Positions 10,634 through 23,500 of a stretch of DNA of 64,000 bases are shown here, in pieces (within the stretch, counting starts at the first letter, position 1; the number at the start of each line of letters is the position of its first letter). The DNA is from Odontesthes bonariensis (lineage: Eukaryota; Chordata; Actinopteri; Atheriniformes; Atherinopsidae). The stretch lies in NCBI RefSeq assembly GCF_027942865.1, contig NC_134509.1:32414197-32478196 (forward strand), given 5' to 3'. The notes beneath the pieces were generated by a model, which worked only from the letters and a program-made list of their open reading frames with translations, did no database searches and was not told the origin of the DNA. The position numbers and the translations under genes are program-made.

Positions 10634-13600
10634 ATGGCAGAACATGCTCCGTGTTCACCGAGGAAAAAACAAAAGAAATTGTGTATTAATCTTTGTTCTG
10701 GTAGTGGCCATCCAAATTTAATAAACAATAACAACTTGGTTTTTCATCCTTTTGAGCCACAGAATGACAAGGTCTTTAATACCTGCTTTAATCCTGATTT
10801 ATTCTTTTCATCAGAATATGTACCAACAAATGCTAACACATATGACAGGAAACAGTCTAATATTTATGATCCTTCTACATGTAGTTATTTTTCTGAAGAC
10901 CAGTTTAACTCTTTCACTGCATCTTGTAAAGAGTCCAAAACCTTTTCTTCTCTCCATTTGAACATAAGAAGTCTCTCAAAAAACTACAATAAATTTTTCC
11001 ATTATCTTTCATCACTGAACCACATTTTCTCTATAATTGCATTGACCGAAACTTGGCTTAATGATGAAATCCATTCACCATTTAAATTCGATGGTTACAC
11101 AGCCATTCACCAATATAGAGGAAGTAGAGGTGGAGGAGTCTCTCTCTATGTTCAAAAGGATCATGAATTCAAACAGAGATCTGACTTTGAAATGAAGTTT
11201 CATGGGTGTAATACTGAATATGTTTTTCTTGAGGTGCAATCTGAGAAAAGAAAATTGATTGTAGGATGTATATATCGTCCTCCTAATACAGATATCAACA
11301 ACTTTAATGAATGTCTTCTAGATGTCTTGGAACTTGTTGATAAAGAGGGTAAACTGTGCTATTTATTAGGTGACTTTAATGTTAATCTTTCAGACAAGAA
11401 CAAACAGCACATAGATGACCTTATAAATATATTGTCTTCAAATTATTTTTATCCCCTTATCTGTAAGCCCACAAGAATAACTAGCCAATTCTCTACACTG
11501 ATAGACAATATTTTTACTAATGCTTTGACTGATGTCATAAAATCTGGTATCCTTTATACAGATATTTCTGATCATCTTCCTGTTTTTCAGTTTTCTTCTA
11601 TACTCAACAAACAGCTTACAAAGAAATCAAAGAGAACTTGTTTTAGAAATTTCAATGAAAATAACATTAACAACTTCTCAAGTATATTAGCAAAGATGTC
11701 CTGGGAAACAGTGTATAAAGTTTCTGATGTGAATATGGCTTATAATAATTTTTATGCAAAATTTTATTCTGTTTTTGATAAATGTTTTCCTCTTATTTCT
11801 AAAGGCAAAGGAAACCCTGCACACCTTAACAAACCATGGTTCACTGTAGAACTCAGGAAATCTGCTTTAAAGAAAAACAAGCTATAAAAAAAGTTTTTGC
11901 AAAGCCCTAGTCCTCTAAATTGCGCTACATACAAAAAGTATAGGAATAAATACAATCACCTTATTAGAAACGCTAAACGTAATTACTATAGTGATTTATT
12001 TACCCAATCATCAAATAATTCAAAATCTACATGGGATATTTTAAAAGAATTACTCAACAAGAAAAACTCCTCTACTCCATCCCAGGCTACATTTCAGGAT
12101 GGCACATTAATGATAACAGAGCCTACACAAATTGCTAATAAATTTAATAATTTTTTCATAAATGTGGGTCTACGTCTTGCAAAGCATATTGAAAATGTTC
12201 ATGATTCTCCTTCTAACTTTATAAATGAAGGTTATCCTTCCTTAAAAAATTTTGAACCAATAAAGCCGTCAGAAATACTTGAAATCATTAAGAATCTTAA
12301 AAACTCCTCTGCTGGCCATGACGAAATTACAGCCTATCTGATCAAAAAAGTTGCACCCACAATTATTGTTCCTTTAACATTTATTTTTTCTTTATCACTT
12401 GAATCTGGTATTATTCCACAAGATTTAAAACTTGCCAAGGTCATTCCACTGTTTAAAGCCGATGATCCATCTGTATTTTCGAATTATCGCCCTATATCAA
12501 TTCTCCCTTGATTTTCTAAGATACTTGAGAAGTTGGTATATGCTAGAATTTTGAAGCATCTGGATGCCAATAATATTTTGTATGAGCACCAATATGGTTT
12601 TAGAAAGAATTGTTCTACATATATGGCTCTATTGCATCTTAGAGAAAAGATTTCAACTGCTTTCGAGAAAAATTAATACGCTCTAGGAATTTTCTTAGAC
12701 TTATCAAAAGCTTTTGACACTGTGAATTATAAAATTTTATTATCAAAAATGTCTTGTTATGGTTTTAAAAATAAGGTTCTGCAATGGGTTGAAAATTATT
12801 TACACAACAGAGAGCAATATGTCATTTTTAATGATGAACTGTCACAGCGGGATGTTCTGAATTGTGGAGTTCCACAAGGGTCCATTTTGGGTCCGCTGTT
12901 GTTTTTGATATACATTAATGATTTACCAAAAGCGTCGAGTATTTTGTCACCTATCTTATTTGCTGATGACACCATTCTCTTTGCTACTGACAGTAATATT
13001 GACTCTCACTTATTGATAAGGCAAATTCTGGGCTCATTCAATTTCCTCAGTGGTTTCAGTTAAATAAATTATCACTTAATGTCAAAAAATCTAGTTTCAT
13101 TATCTTTAAGAACAAGAATAAGAATTACAATCCAGAAAAAAACTAAAATTTATATTAATAACAATTTACTTTCCAATGTTTCATCAGCAAAGTTTTTAGG
13201 TGTCAATATTGATGAGAAACTTTGTTTTAAGAATCATTGTGAATATGTGTGCAAGGTCTCAAAATCCTTAGGTATCATAAAAAAGGTTAAACCCTATTTA
13301 AAAATAAGTACTTTATTAACCTTATACTACAGCTTAATTTATCCTCATATCTCTTACAAAATCCTTTGTAAGAATTGCCACTAACTCTCTATATTTAGCT
13401 CCATCCACACCTCTGTTTAAAAAATTACAAATACTAACAATCTATGATGTGAATAAGTTTCAAACAGGAATCTTGATGTACAAAGTCATATGTTTTCCAT
13501 TTTCTTTACCCAAGCATTTTCATAATTATTTTGAGTTTAATTCTTATTATCATTCTTATTTCACAAGAAGGAGGAATGATTTGCATATCCCCTTCTGTAG

Positions 13601-13735
13601 AACTGCTGTTGTAAAATTTTCATTTATCTATCAAGGTGTTGTGCTGTGGAACGGTTTAAAACATCTAAGTGAAACATGCTCAACATTATCTGCATTTAAA
13701 AGAAGGTTGAAGCAAAGTTTATACATTTTTTAACT
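10634..13735 (+). pseudogene. LINE ORF2: AP-endonuclease and reverse transcriptase, disrupted
   Basis: The first 417 codons contain the apurinic-type endonuclease: LNIRSLSKN, the TETWL motif, a GGGVSLYV strand, CIYRPPN, GDFNVN and a terminal SDHLPVF. An in-frame TAA (11885) is followed in the same frame by the RT fingers (SSAGHDEITA, NYRPISILP), TGA (12509), TAA (12674), then the palm with DLSKAFDTV, GVPQGSILGPLLFLIYINDL and FADD as the catalytic YxDD equivalent. Two roughly compensating shifts lie near 13046 and 13132, and another precedes the C-terminal block that ends at 13733. At least three stops plus shifts mean no functional ORF2. Confidence 0.88.
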
Positions 13736-13845
13736 CATTTGTGTTTTTCGTTTTATTTTTATTTCATTCAAATATATCTTTGGATTATTTAATTGTATTC
13801 TGAGGTATCATATGTTTTTGAGATATCATTTATTGCATTTATTTG

Positions 13846-13868
13846 AGTGTGTGTGTGTGTGTGTGTAT
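13846..13868 (+). repeat. (GT)n microsatellite
   Basis: About eleven GT repeats inside the LINE 3' UTR. Confidence 0.9.
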
Positions 13869-14036
13869 AAGCACAGACGTAAGCCTATGTCCGAAGCTTA
13901 TATAGTTTTGTAGTAGTTATTTGTTAGGAGGGGGGGCCGCTCGTAAGCCCATTCGGGTTTTTTATGACCTCTCCTGCATATCTTGTCTTATTTTCTTTTT
14001 GATCTGTGTAATGTTAATTTTTTTATAAGTGCAAAT

Positions 14037-14061
14037 AAACAAACAAACAAACAAACAAACA
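14037..14061 (+). repeat. (AAAC)n LINE tail
   Basis: About six AAAC units following gtgcaaata. This is the 3' end of the 9.4-14.06 kb LINE. Confidence 0.85.
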
Positions 14062-14252
14062 TAAGAAAATGTTTCCTAAATTTTCCCAAAGTTAAAAAAA
14101 TGAATTGGACATGTGTCAGGGACCTGATTTATTGTTGTAACAATGTGACAAGCTTTTGTCTCATTCATAACAGCTGTATTTATTTACATTTACAGAATTC
14201 ATAAACACTTGATATTTGTTCCAAGAGGTGGTATGTAAATAATGATATAAGC

Positions 14253-14258
14253 TTTATT
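14253..14258 (-). promoter_or_regulatory. Candidate polyadenylation signal of tmprss6
   Basis: AATAAA on the minus strand, about 160 nt past the tmprss6 stop codon. Hexamers are frequent in AT-rich DNA, so this is only a candidate. Confidence 0.4.
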
Positions 14259-14417
14259 ACTTTATGACTCTAAAAGTTATTCATTAAAATAACCTCTGTC
14301 ACATGTCACCATTTGGCTCTTTGATGAAAAGCATCTCGAATTGTCTGTCAGCACCTTCAATTTGCACTTAAAGGCTTTGACGATATTGATGTAGGAATGA
14401 TGAAGATCCTCTGGGAT

Positions 14418-14582
14418 TCAAAGGGTGCTGATGACTTCCTTGATCCAGTCAGTCAGTCTAGTGATGCGAGTGTAGACGCCGTAGTAGTCTGGACGTCCGC
14501 AGCCTTTTCCCCAGCTCACCACCCCGGACAGGAACCAGCGACCCGATGGTTCCTGGCAAACCAAGGGACCACCAGAGTCTCC
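14418..14582 (-). CDS. tmprss6: tmprss6 last coding exon: catalytic Ser
   Basis: Encodes [29 protein letters not shown] and WIKEVISTL, then TGA at 14418-14420. Acceptor tctgtcag. Confidence 0.96.
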   Translation of the reverse strand, partial: GDSGGPLVCQEPSGRWFLSGVVSWGKGCGRPDYYGVYTRITRLTDWIKEVISTL

Positions 14583-17500
14583 CTGACAGAAACCATATTA
14601 TTGAGCAGTGAATGGGATTCTAGCCTCTCCAAGGCACAAAGTGACCATAATCATTGACAAAAGCTGTAATTATTATCAGTGACTCAGTGACTAATGCCAC
14701 TTGGTGCTTTAATGTACTGTAGCTCATATTTTATGGCTGGTTTATGAAGAGCACAAATCACCAAAGTCTTACCTGGAGAACTTTCAGGATTTGATTTTAC
14801 ACTGGGATGCAATACTTAGTTTGGGAAACAATTTTGACAAATTTTCATTCAACTTATTCCACTTTTTGTCATTTAGCATATGTTCATACTCTTCAGCACT
14901 GCCAGTTATGGGGGTTCCATGGGTTTGAAATGAAGTGAACCTCTTCTGTTCGTGTATTTTCATGTTTTTCTGTACCTGACAGGCATCCTTCCCTCCACTG
15001 CGATAACCGGCACAAATCATTCTGGGAGTAACCAGGTGGCCGTAAGAGCGAACACAAGCTTCTTCACTGACCAGGCGAACATCCACCTTCTGAAGAACAT
15101 TACTGGCACTGCCTGCAGGAGATAAAATAAGATCCTTCTGTCACTTCAATTCTCCTTTTGATCATAAAAGCATTTTAATGCTTTTCTTTTTTTTTGGATT
15201 CCTTTTCTACAGTATCTTTCTTTGATAGATTTAGTAATTTATTCATTGTCTCCTTTGATTGTGCAGCACTTTTGTTAACAGCAGTTTTATACGCTTATAT
15301 GTGGCACTTTGTTAATAAAGTTTTAGCTCCTCAGTCTGGCCTCAACACTCTGAAAATGGAACAAGTAAGAATAACAAGATTCAGCACTAGAATATATCCA
15401 AGTTACAGCAATAATAATCATAATCATAATATGATTACCACTCAAAATTTAAACTATTCAAGTCAGTTTCTTCAGTTTTAATAAATACTGGAATTCATTT
15501 CAGATTAGGGCCAACCAAGTTACAACTAATGCAGATGTAAATGGATCTTTCCCATGTTGAGTTTTATATTCCACCAGCATTACATGAATTGATTTTAATG
15601 AAAAAAATGTATATAACTTTGGTATTGTCAAAGATACTGTGTGAGTTTCAGTGATGCAATCTGTATTAGATGATCACTTCTATAAGCTAGCTAGTAGTTA
15701 GCAGGCGAAGCACACATAACCACAAATGGTTACTCGATTACTGTAATGCTCTTTTAACTGGACTTCCCAAAAAGAGCATTAAACATCTGCAGCTCATCCA
15801 GAACGCTGCTGCTAGAGTTTTAACCTGGACTAAGAGATCTGAACACATCGCACCAGCTTTAAAATCTTTACACTGGCTTCCAGTCAGTCACAGAATAGAT
15901 TTTAAAAGCCTGCTGATGGTTTACAAATCCCAGAATGGTTTAGGGCCAAAATACATCTGTGATATGTTCAGAGAATATAAACCCAGCAGAGCTCTTAGAT
16001 CCAAGGTCTCAGGTCAGCTGGTCAGGTCCAGAGTCCAGACTAAACATGGAGAAGCAGCATTTAGCTGTTATGCTGCAAACAAGTGGAACAAACTGCCAGT
16101 GGAGATTAAACTTTCACCAAATGGAGACATTTTTAAATCCAGGTTAAAAACATTTCTGTTCTCATGTGTCTATGCATGAAATCTGCTCGATATCTTTTAA
16201 CTTATCTTGACTGTTGCTTGTTTTTAAATTCATTTAAATGATTTTATTTGTTCCTCTTTATATTATTTTATGTATTTTTAATGCTTCCACTCCCTGCTGC
16301 AATGCTTTTATTTTATGTAAAGTACTTTGAATTGTTTGTACATGAAATGTGCTATACAAATAAATTTGATTTGATTTGATTTGAAATGGATTGTTGAATA
16401 ATTCTCAACCAATTCTGTTCTTTATCGATACTGTGTTTTTTGTTTACCAAACAGCAATATTTACTGAAATTAAATCATCTTGGAGGTCCTGCGTGCAGTC
16501 TGTCACAAAGTGATGTATAAAATGTTATTATTAACCTTCTTGGCAAATAAAAGTAATTATTTGTTAGAATATTGAAAATCCATTGTCTACCAGATACACT
16601 GTTTCCATGCCTAGGGTTGTGCCGATGGACGATATCATCATCCATCGTCATTTATGACCCACCATCACGATGGATGGTAACCATCGTGATGCCACGCCCA
16701 CTTTTTATTTATTTATTTATTTTTTGTTAGGAATATATATAACTACGGTAATATGAATTAGAGTCAGGCATGAAAATTAAAATAGCCTATGCTACAAATA
16801 TGCCTAATTGGCTTATTCTTATATAATTTATTATTATTATTATTATTATTAGGGTATTATGTCTAGGTTACAGCTTGTCTTCGTTTTTCCCACGTCAAAC
16901 ATTTCATGTTATTCACGTTAACTGCTCGTAGTGCGTCGGGAAACTTGCTCATTGTCAACAGAAAAGGTGGTATGACGTTCAACTTCAGCTAAAGCATTAA
17001 CTTTGCAGTGCAAAGGCTGGCAACTCGTACTGCCTGTCAAAGGTGTGTAGCATGGCCTTGAAAGTGGGCTTCTCGAACGTGTTGAACGATATCATTTCTT
17101 TGGCCAGGTAGCGAGTTACAACACCTGTCAGCTCCTTCCACCGGTCACTGTCAGTTTTATATTTAGTGCTTTTCGCAAACATCACAGATATGGTCGGTTG
17201 CGTTTTTTTGGCAAGCCCTGAGCGCACGGACACGTTGATCGTTGACTTAGGTGAAGTTAGTTTTACGTTGGATATTCGACAGACATTCGCAAGCAAGCCA
17301 CTCCAACCTTTCAAGTGCACCCGTATTGCAGACTTTACAGTAAACACACGGAGAGGACTACTGCAGCGTGTTCCAACTTCCTGTTTTCAAAATAAAATAA
17401 AAATGAAAAAATATGATATTTAAAGCAGAGATGACCTACTGTGTATAATGTTATTGAAATTTATGGACAGAACTGAATTGTAAAAATAAAAGGTGTATCT

Positions 17501-20500
17501 CATGTAGCAAGTGTAGTTGCATGATCCCACAATGATTTGGAGTCAATTGATCACAAGACCTGGAAGCTATTGAGCAAAAATGCTAATATTTACATATAAA
17601 TATTCATAAAAAATATGAACAGATCTAAAATTCAAAAATAAAAGGCGTATCTTATAAAGCCAGTGTAGTTACATGATCCTACACTGATTTGGAGTCAATT
17701 GATCACAAGACCTGGAAGCTATTGAGCAAAAATGCTAATATTTACATATAAAAATTTATAAAAAATATGAACAGATCTAAAATGTAAAAATAAAAGGCGT
17801 ATCTCATGTAGCAAGTGTAGTTACATGATCCTACACTGATTTGGAGTCAATTGATCACAAGACCTGGAAGCTATTGAGCAAAAATGCTAATATTTACATA
17901 TAAAAATTAATAAAAAATATGAACAGATCTAAAATGTAAAAATAAAAGGCGTATCTCATGTAGCAAGTGTAGTTACATGATCTTACACTGATTTGGAGTC
18001 AATTGATCACAAGACCTGGAAGCTATTGAGCAAAAATGCTAATATTTACATATAAATATTAATAAAAAATATGAACAGATCTAAAATGTAAAAATAAAAG
18101 GCGTATCTCATGTAGCAAGTGTAGTTACATGATCCTACACTGATTTGGAGTCAATTGATCACAAGACCTGGAAGCTATTGAGCAAAAATGCTAATATTTA
18201 CATATAAATATTAATAAAAAATATGAACAGATCTAAAATTTAAAAATAAGAGGCGTATCTCATGTAGCAAGTGTAGTTACATGATCCTACACTGATTTGG
18301 AGTCAATTGATCACAAGACCTGGAAGCTATTGAGCAAAAATGCTAATATTTACATATAAATATTAATAAAAAATATGAACTGATCTAAAATTTAAAAATA
18401 AGAGGCGTATCTCATAAATAGTGGCATTTCTTTTTGTGGCTAAGACTATTTTTTTAACATGATGGTATTTAAACACAAGTGTGCAACATGGGTTCTCTTT
18501 CAAAAATTCATGATATAATGTGTCTGGCCATGGAGATCTGAGTTTATTCATGTCATGTTTTGGTTTTATTTTGTCCCATTTTTTTTGTTATAGAAATTTT
18601 GAATTTTTTTCTTCCTGGTTTGCAATGTCTGTAATCAATCTCTTCATCCTGTGCACCTTTGTCATCCCCTGAACTGTCACCTTCTGCTGCTGTGTCTCCA
18701 GAGTAACTCTCCTCCTCTTTGTCTTTCATACCGTCTGTCTTTCCCTTTCCATGGCTTTTCTTTGCCTGTTCTTGTGTCTTTTTGTGACTAGTTTGGACTG
18801 TCTGTACATTGTGGGTCTGAATGTTTTCTTGTGCACCTTCATCATCCACTGAACTGTCACCACCTTCTGCTGCTGTGTCTCCAGAGTAACTCTCCTCCTC
18901 TTTGTTGTACGGTCAATCAATTGAGACACTGAGTCAAGTTCTTCTTTGGCTGAAACAGTATTAGCCAAAATGCTCATTCTGAACTCAGGATCATCTTGCT
19001 CCGAAATTTCTTCTGAGCCGTCTGGGTTTGTAGGCCAGTGCTCCTCTGCTAGCAGAAATTGTGGGCCACACATCCATTGTTTATCCTTAAGGAATGACTT
19101 CACTCCAAGTCCCCTGGAAGCAATATCTGCTGGATTGGACAAGGTGCTCACTTATCTCCACTGAGCTGCATAAGACGCTGCAAGGATCTCTGAGACCCTA
19201 TTGGCCAAAAATGTTTTGTATCTGGAGGTTTCATTTTTGAAGTACTTTAGCACTGCGGTGCTGTCAGTCCAAAAGACTCACACCAACCCTAACAGGGGTC
19301 AGGGTCTAGGGGCCAACTGCAACATCTCTAGGCCTGAGAAGCCATCAACTGAGTTGAATGTGAAGAAACCCACATGGCAAGAAATCCAAGACGTCATCCG
19401 CAAGGCCAAATCATCGGCTGCCCCAGGCCCAAGCGGTATACCATATAAGGTATACAAGAAGTGCCCCAAGCTTCTTAAGAGGCTGTGGAAAAACATGAGG
19501 AAGATCTGGGCCAAGGGGACAATTCCACCAAGTTGGAAGTTGGCTGAGGGATGCTTTGTTCCAAAAGAGGAGGGGTCCTCCGCAATCTCTCAGTTCAGAA
19601 CAATCTCTCTTCTTAGTGTAGAGTGTAAGATTTTCTTCTCTGTTCTGGCACGAAGAATTACCTCCTACTTGACGCAAAACCACTATATCAACCCATCTAT
19701 CCAGAAAGGTGGCATCCCAGGCTTTTCGGGCTGCCTGGAACACACCTCAATGATCAGCCAGCTGATCCAAGAAGCAAAACGGAAGAAGAGCGACCTAACA
19801 GTCATCTGGCTAGACATTGCCAATGCTTATGGGTCAATTCCGCATGATCTCATCCAAGAAGGACTTGACCATTATTACATCCCTGTGGCAATCCGAGGCA
19901 TGATCACCAACTACCTTGCAGGTTTTCGGCTCAGGTTTACATCAACTGGCTGGACCTCCAAAAGGGGATCCCAACAGGGTGCACCATCTCCCCCATCTTG
20001 TTTATTATTGGAATGAACCTACTGTTATCCGCAGCAGAAGGCATAACCCGTGGCCCTAGATTGGAATCCGGTGTTGTGCAACCAGCGCTGCGAGCGTTCA
20101 TGGATGACATCACAGTAACAACTGTGACACACATCCAAGCAAGGTGGGTGCTGGAAACATTGGGCAACGTCGCCTCCTGGGCAGGGATGCTGTTCAAAGC
20201 CAGGAAGTCCAGAAGCATGGTCATTAAGAAGGGCAAAGTCACCAGCAAGTTCAGCCTTCAAGTCCAGGGTGAGGTCATTCCATCGATCGAGGGCAACACA
20301 ATAAAATGCCTGGGAAAGTGGTTCAACGTGTCACTGACGGATAGTGCCAGTATTGCTGAGGCGGTGAAGCAGACCAAGGTATGGCTGAGGAAGATTGATA
20401 AGTCTTTACTCCCGGGCAAGTTCAAGACCTGGCTGTATCAACACGGCCTCTTGCCCAGGCTCCTCTGGCTATTCACGGTCTATGAGTTTCCCATGACTAC

Positions 20501-23500
20501 CATCGAGGCCATTGAGAGGAGGACCAACAAGCACCTGCGGAGGTGGCTGGGCATTCCCCCAAGCTTCTCATCAGTGGGCCTTTATATCAGGTCTGGTCAA
20601 CTGCAATTCCCCCTGTCATCAGTAGTTGAGGAGTACAAGGTGGCAAAATGCAGAGTTGTCCTAAGTCTGAGGGATTCCAACGACGACCTCATCAGACAAG
20701 CTGGCATGATAACCAGGTCTGGACGCAAGTGGGCTGCCACCACAGCTGTGGACCAGGCAGTCAGTTCCCTGAAGTTGCGGGATATAGTTGGCAATCAGTG
20801 CATCCACCAACAAGGCCTCGGCTCTGCACAATTTCAAACCTGGGAAGGCGCAAACATAAGAACCAGGCAAGGCATGGTGCAGGCAGAAGTGAGGAGCAGG
20901 GAGGAGGAGAAACGGGTAGCCAAAGCAGTGCAGCAAGGTTCCCAGGGGGCCTGGACAAAATGGGATTTGCCCAGGCGCAAAGTCACATGGAGGGATCTGT
21001 GGCGTCTGGAGCCCTATCGCATATCCTTCCTCTTGCGGTCTGTTTATGACACCCTCCCCTCCCCAGTACATCTGCACACATGGGGGCTAAGAGAGGACTC
21101 ACTTTGTAAGCTGTGCAGCCAGAGGGGGACCTTGGCCCATATACTGTCTGGGTGCAAAACATCTTTAACCCAGGGGCGGTATAGGTGGCGCCACGACAAA
21201 GTACTCCTCTCATTGGCCGACACCATAGAGCGGGAGAGGGTCAAGAAGAAATCAGCCCACACAACCGCACAGAGAGCCATCACCTTCCTTAAGGAAGGAG
21301 CTAGGCCCATACTAAGGAAAAGACCCAGCATTCTTCATGCCGCAAGCTCCTGGGAAATGAGCGTGGATCTTGGGAAGAGGCTACAGTTTCCAGAGGTGGT
21401 GCAAACAACCCTCCAACCTAACATAGTGCTGTGGTCAACCAAGGACCAGAAGATAATCCTGGTTGAACTGACAGTGCCATGGGAGGAGGGCTGTGAGGAG
21501 GCCCATGAAAGGAAGGCTGCAAAATACCAACAGCTGGCCCAAGACTGCCGAGACAGAGGCTGGCAGGCGTGGGTCTTTCCTGTGGAGATAGGATGCAGGG
21601 GCTTTCCAGCAAGATCTGCATGGAGTTTCCTTTCTGCCATAGGGATGGATGAGCAGAGTAAGAAGAAGGCAGCTCGCCGGATGGGGGAGGAGGCAGAACG
21701 AGCCTCATGCTGGATTTGGAGTAAGAGAGAGGAGGAATGCTGGAAGCCGGGGGCAGGTGGGCAGTGAGCTGGCCACTCACTGCGGGCCCACCAACTGGAG
21801 GGTGTTGTGGTTGAGGGCCGAAACACCCAGTGAAGGTCGGACACCACCTGATGACATCTGCCCCTGGCCTAAGGCTACAGCTACCTGCTAAGGTAGCTGA
21901 GGAAGGCACCTTTAAGTGTATTCATCAAAACATTGGCCCATTAACAGTCCATCCCAACAATGTCTGAACAGTGTATGGCCCATCATTTTCACTTGGAATC
22001 ACCTTTATTGGTTCTAGGGCTTTAGGTGCATTCAAGCCGATCAAAAGCTCAATGTCTGCATCAATTTCAGGTAGGTGTACGCCTCGTAAATATGGCCATC
22101 TGACCAGGTCCTGCTCCCGTGGTATGTTGCTCCTGCACACAGGCATCTTCTTCTGTGTAAAGACATCTGACAAGTCACAGTAGAGGTCACTTTCCAGACC
22201 AGCTACTTCCAGATCCGAAACAATGCAACTTCCCACAAGCTTTTCCTGGCCCATAGCACGCAAGAGAATTTTAGTTCCTCTTCCTGACACATTCAGCTTA
22301 TTCATCAGGTTTGATGTATAAAAGGAGCCAGAACTGCCTTGATCCAAAAAGGCATACGTTTCCACAATTCTGTGACCTTTTTTTAGACTTGACCTTGAGT
22401 GGCACAATGGAGAGCTTGCAGTCATGGTCACTGGCCCCAGTGAGACCACTACTTTGCACCGCCACCAGAGAGCGGCCCACTTTTGCTCAATAGCTTCCAG
22501 GTAATGTGATCAATTGACTCCAAATCAGTGCGGGATCATGTAACTACACTTGCTACATGAGATACGCCTTTTATTTTTACATTTTAGATCTGTTCATATT
22601 TTTAATGAATTTTTATATGTAGATATGTGACCTGATCCAGCAAAATGAGTCACAGTGACCCAAATGTCAAAATTGAGATTTTGGTATCAAAAGAAAGGAA
22701 TGGAAATAAGCTTTAAAATGATACCATAGTCAAAGTCATACATTAGATGGTTTTCAAAATATGGCCATTTGATTTATGATCTTCCACCCTTTTTTTACGA
22801 TTGAAAACCTGAGAAAATCGCGTTTAAAGTTTTTTGCCCGTTTTTTTGTTGATAGCTTTCAAAATCCTGTGAATTTGAGGGGATAAACTCTTTATCTTAA
22901 AGCTTAATTTTACCAAAGGCATTTGTACACATATAAAATGGTATTAAACCAGACTGAAGCCCAAATGATTAGAAAATATTTATTTTTGTTCCCACACACA
23001 CTGCTCCACAGCTCGACATAGCCCTCATCACCTCTTTAATATCAGTCACAGGTTGCTCAATGACTTCATCGTCATCTTCCACATGAGTGGCGAATTCTTG
23101 CTCCTTTTCCATATCCGAGTCTTTGACATCGCTGTCATTTTCTTCTTCAGAAGATATCACCTCAGTAAAAAAATCCGTAACTAGCGCTAGCAAGTCTTGC
23201 TGTCCAGCAGCAGAGCTAAAATTGGACGCCACGAGAGTTTAAAGCTTTCGTGACTCTACTTTCTTTAGCGAATGACATTTTAAAACAAAAACACAGATCA
23301 ACACGCTACACTATACTACAGTACTACACGATACTAATATTGTAATAAGACGATGACTTTTTTGACAATGACGAATATTGAGAGACTTTCTACGATTAGT
23401 TTAGGCTACACCAACACAGATAGCTAGTTTGACAGGAGTGATGGCTGGACCAATTGCGTGCACCAGTCACTCGAAACGTGACTTCCCGCCTATTGTGGGC

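Larger units (their letters stand above)
9388..14062 (+). mobile_element. Near full-length two-ORF LINE (Jockey/CR1-like superfamily)
   Basis: The parts are in element order: a 5' leader of about 400 bp with imperfect repeats of a ctcctgctgcattgtggcctg-type unit, an intact ORF1 (9787-10584), ORF2 with endonuclease and reverse transcriptase (from 10634, broken), a 3' UTR with a GT microsatellite, and a terminal (AAAC)n tail at 14037-14061. At about 4.7 kb it is close to full length. It lies just downstream of tmprss6 in the opposite orientation. Exact clade is uncertain; RT and endonuclease style suggest a Jockey-superfamily element. Confidence 0.85.

Noticed and set aside
17491..18415. Tandem array considered as a CRISPR array
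   Set aside because: The whole 152-bp unit repeats with no variable spacers, and the context is eukaryotic.
20597..21909. Several long ORFs antisense or out of frame to the RLE LINE
   Set aside because: Shadows caused by the GC-rich LINE coding sequence. Low-complexity Pro/Ser/Trp-rich text with no motifs.
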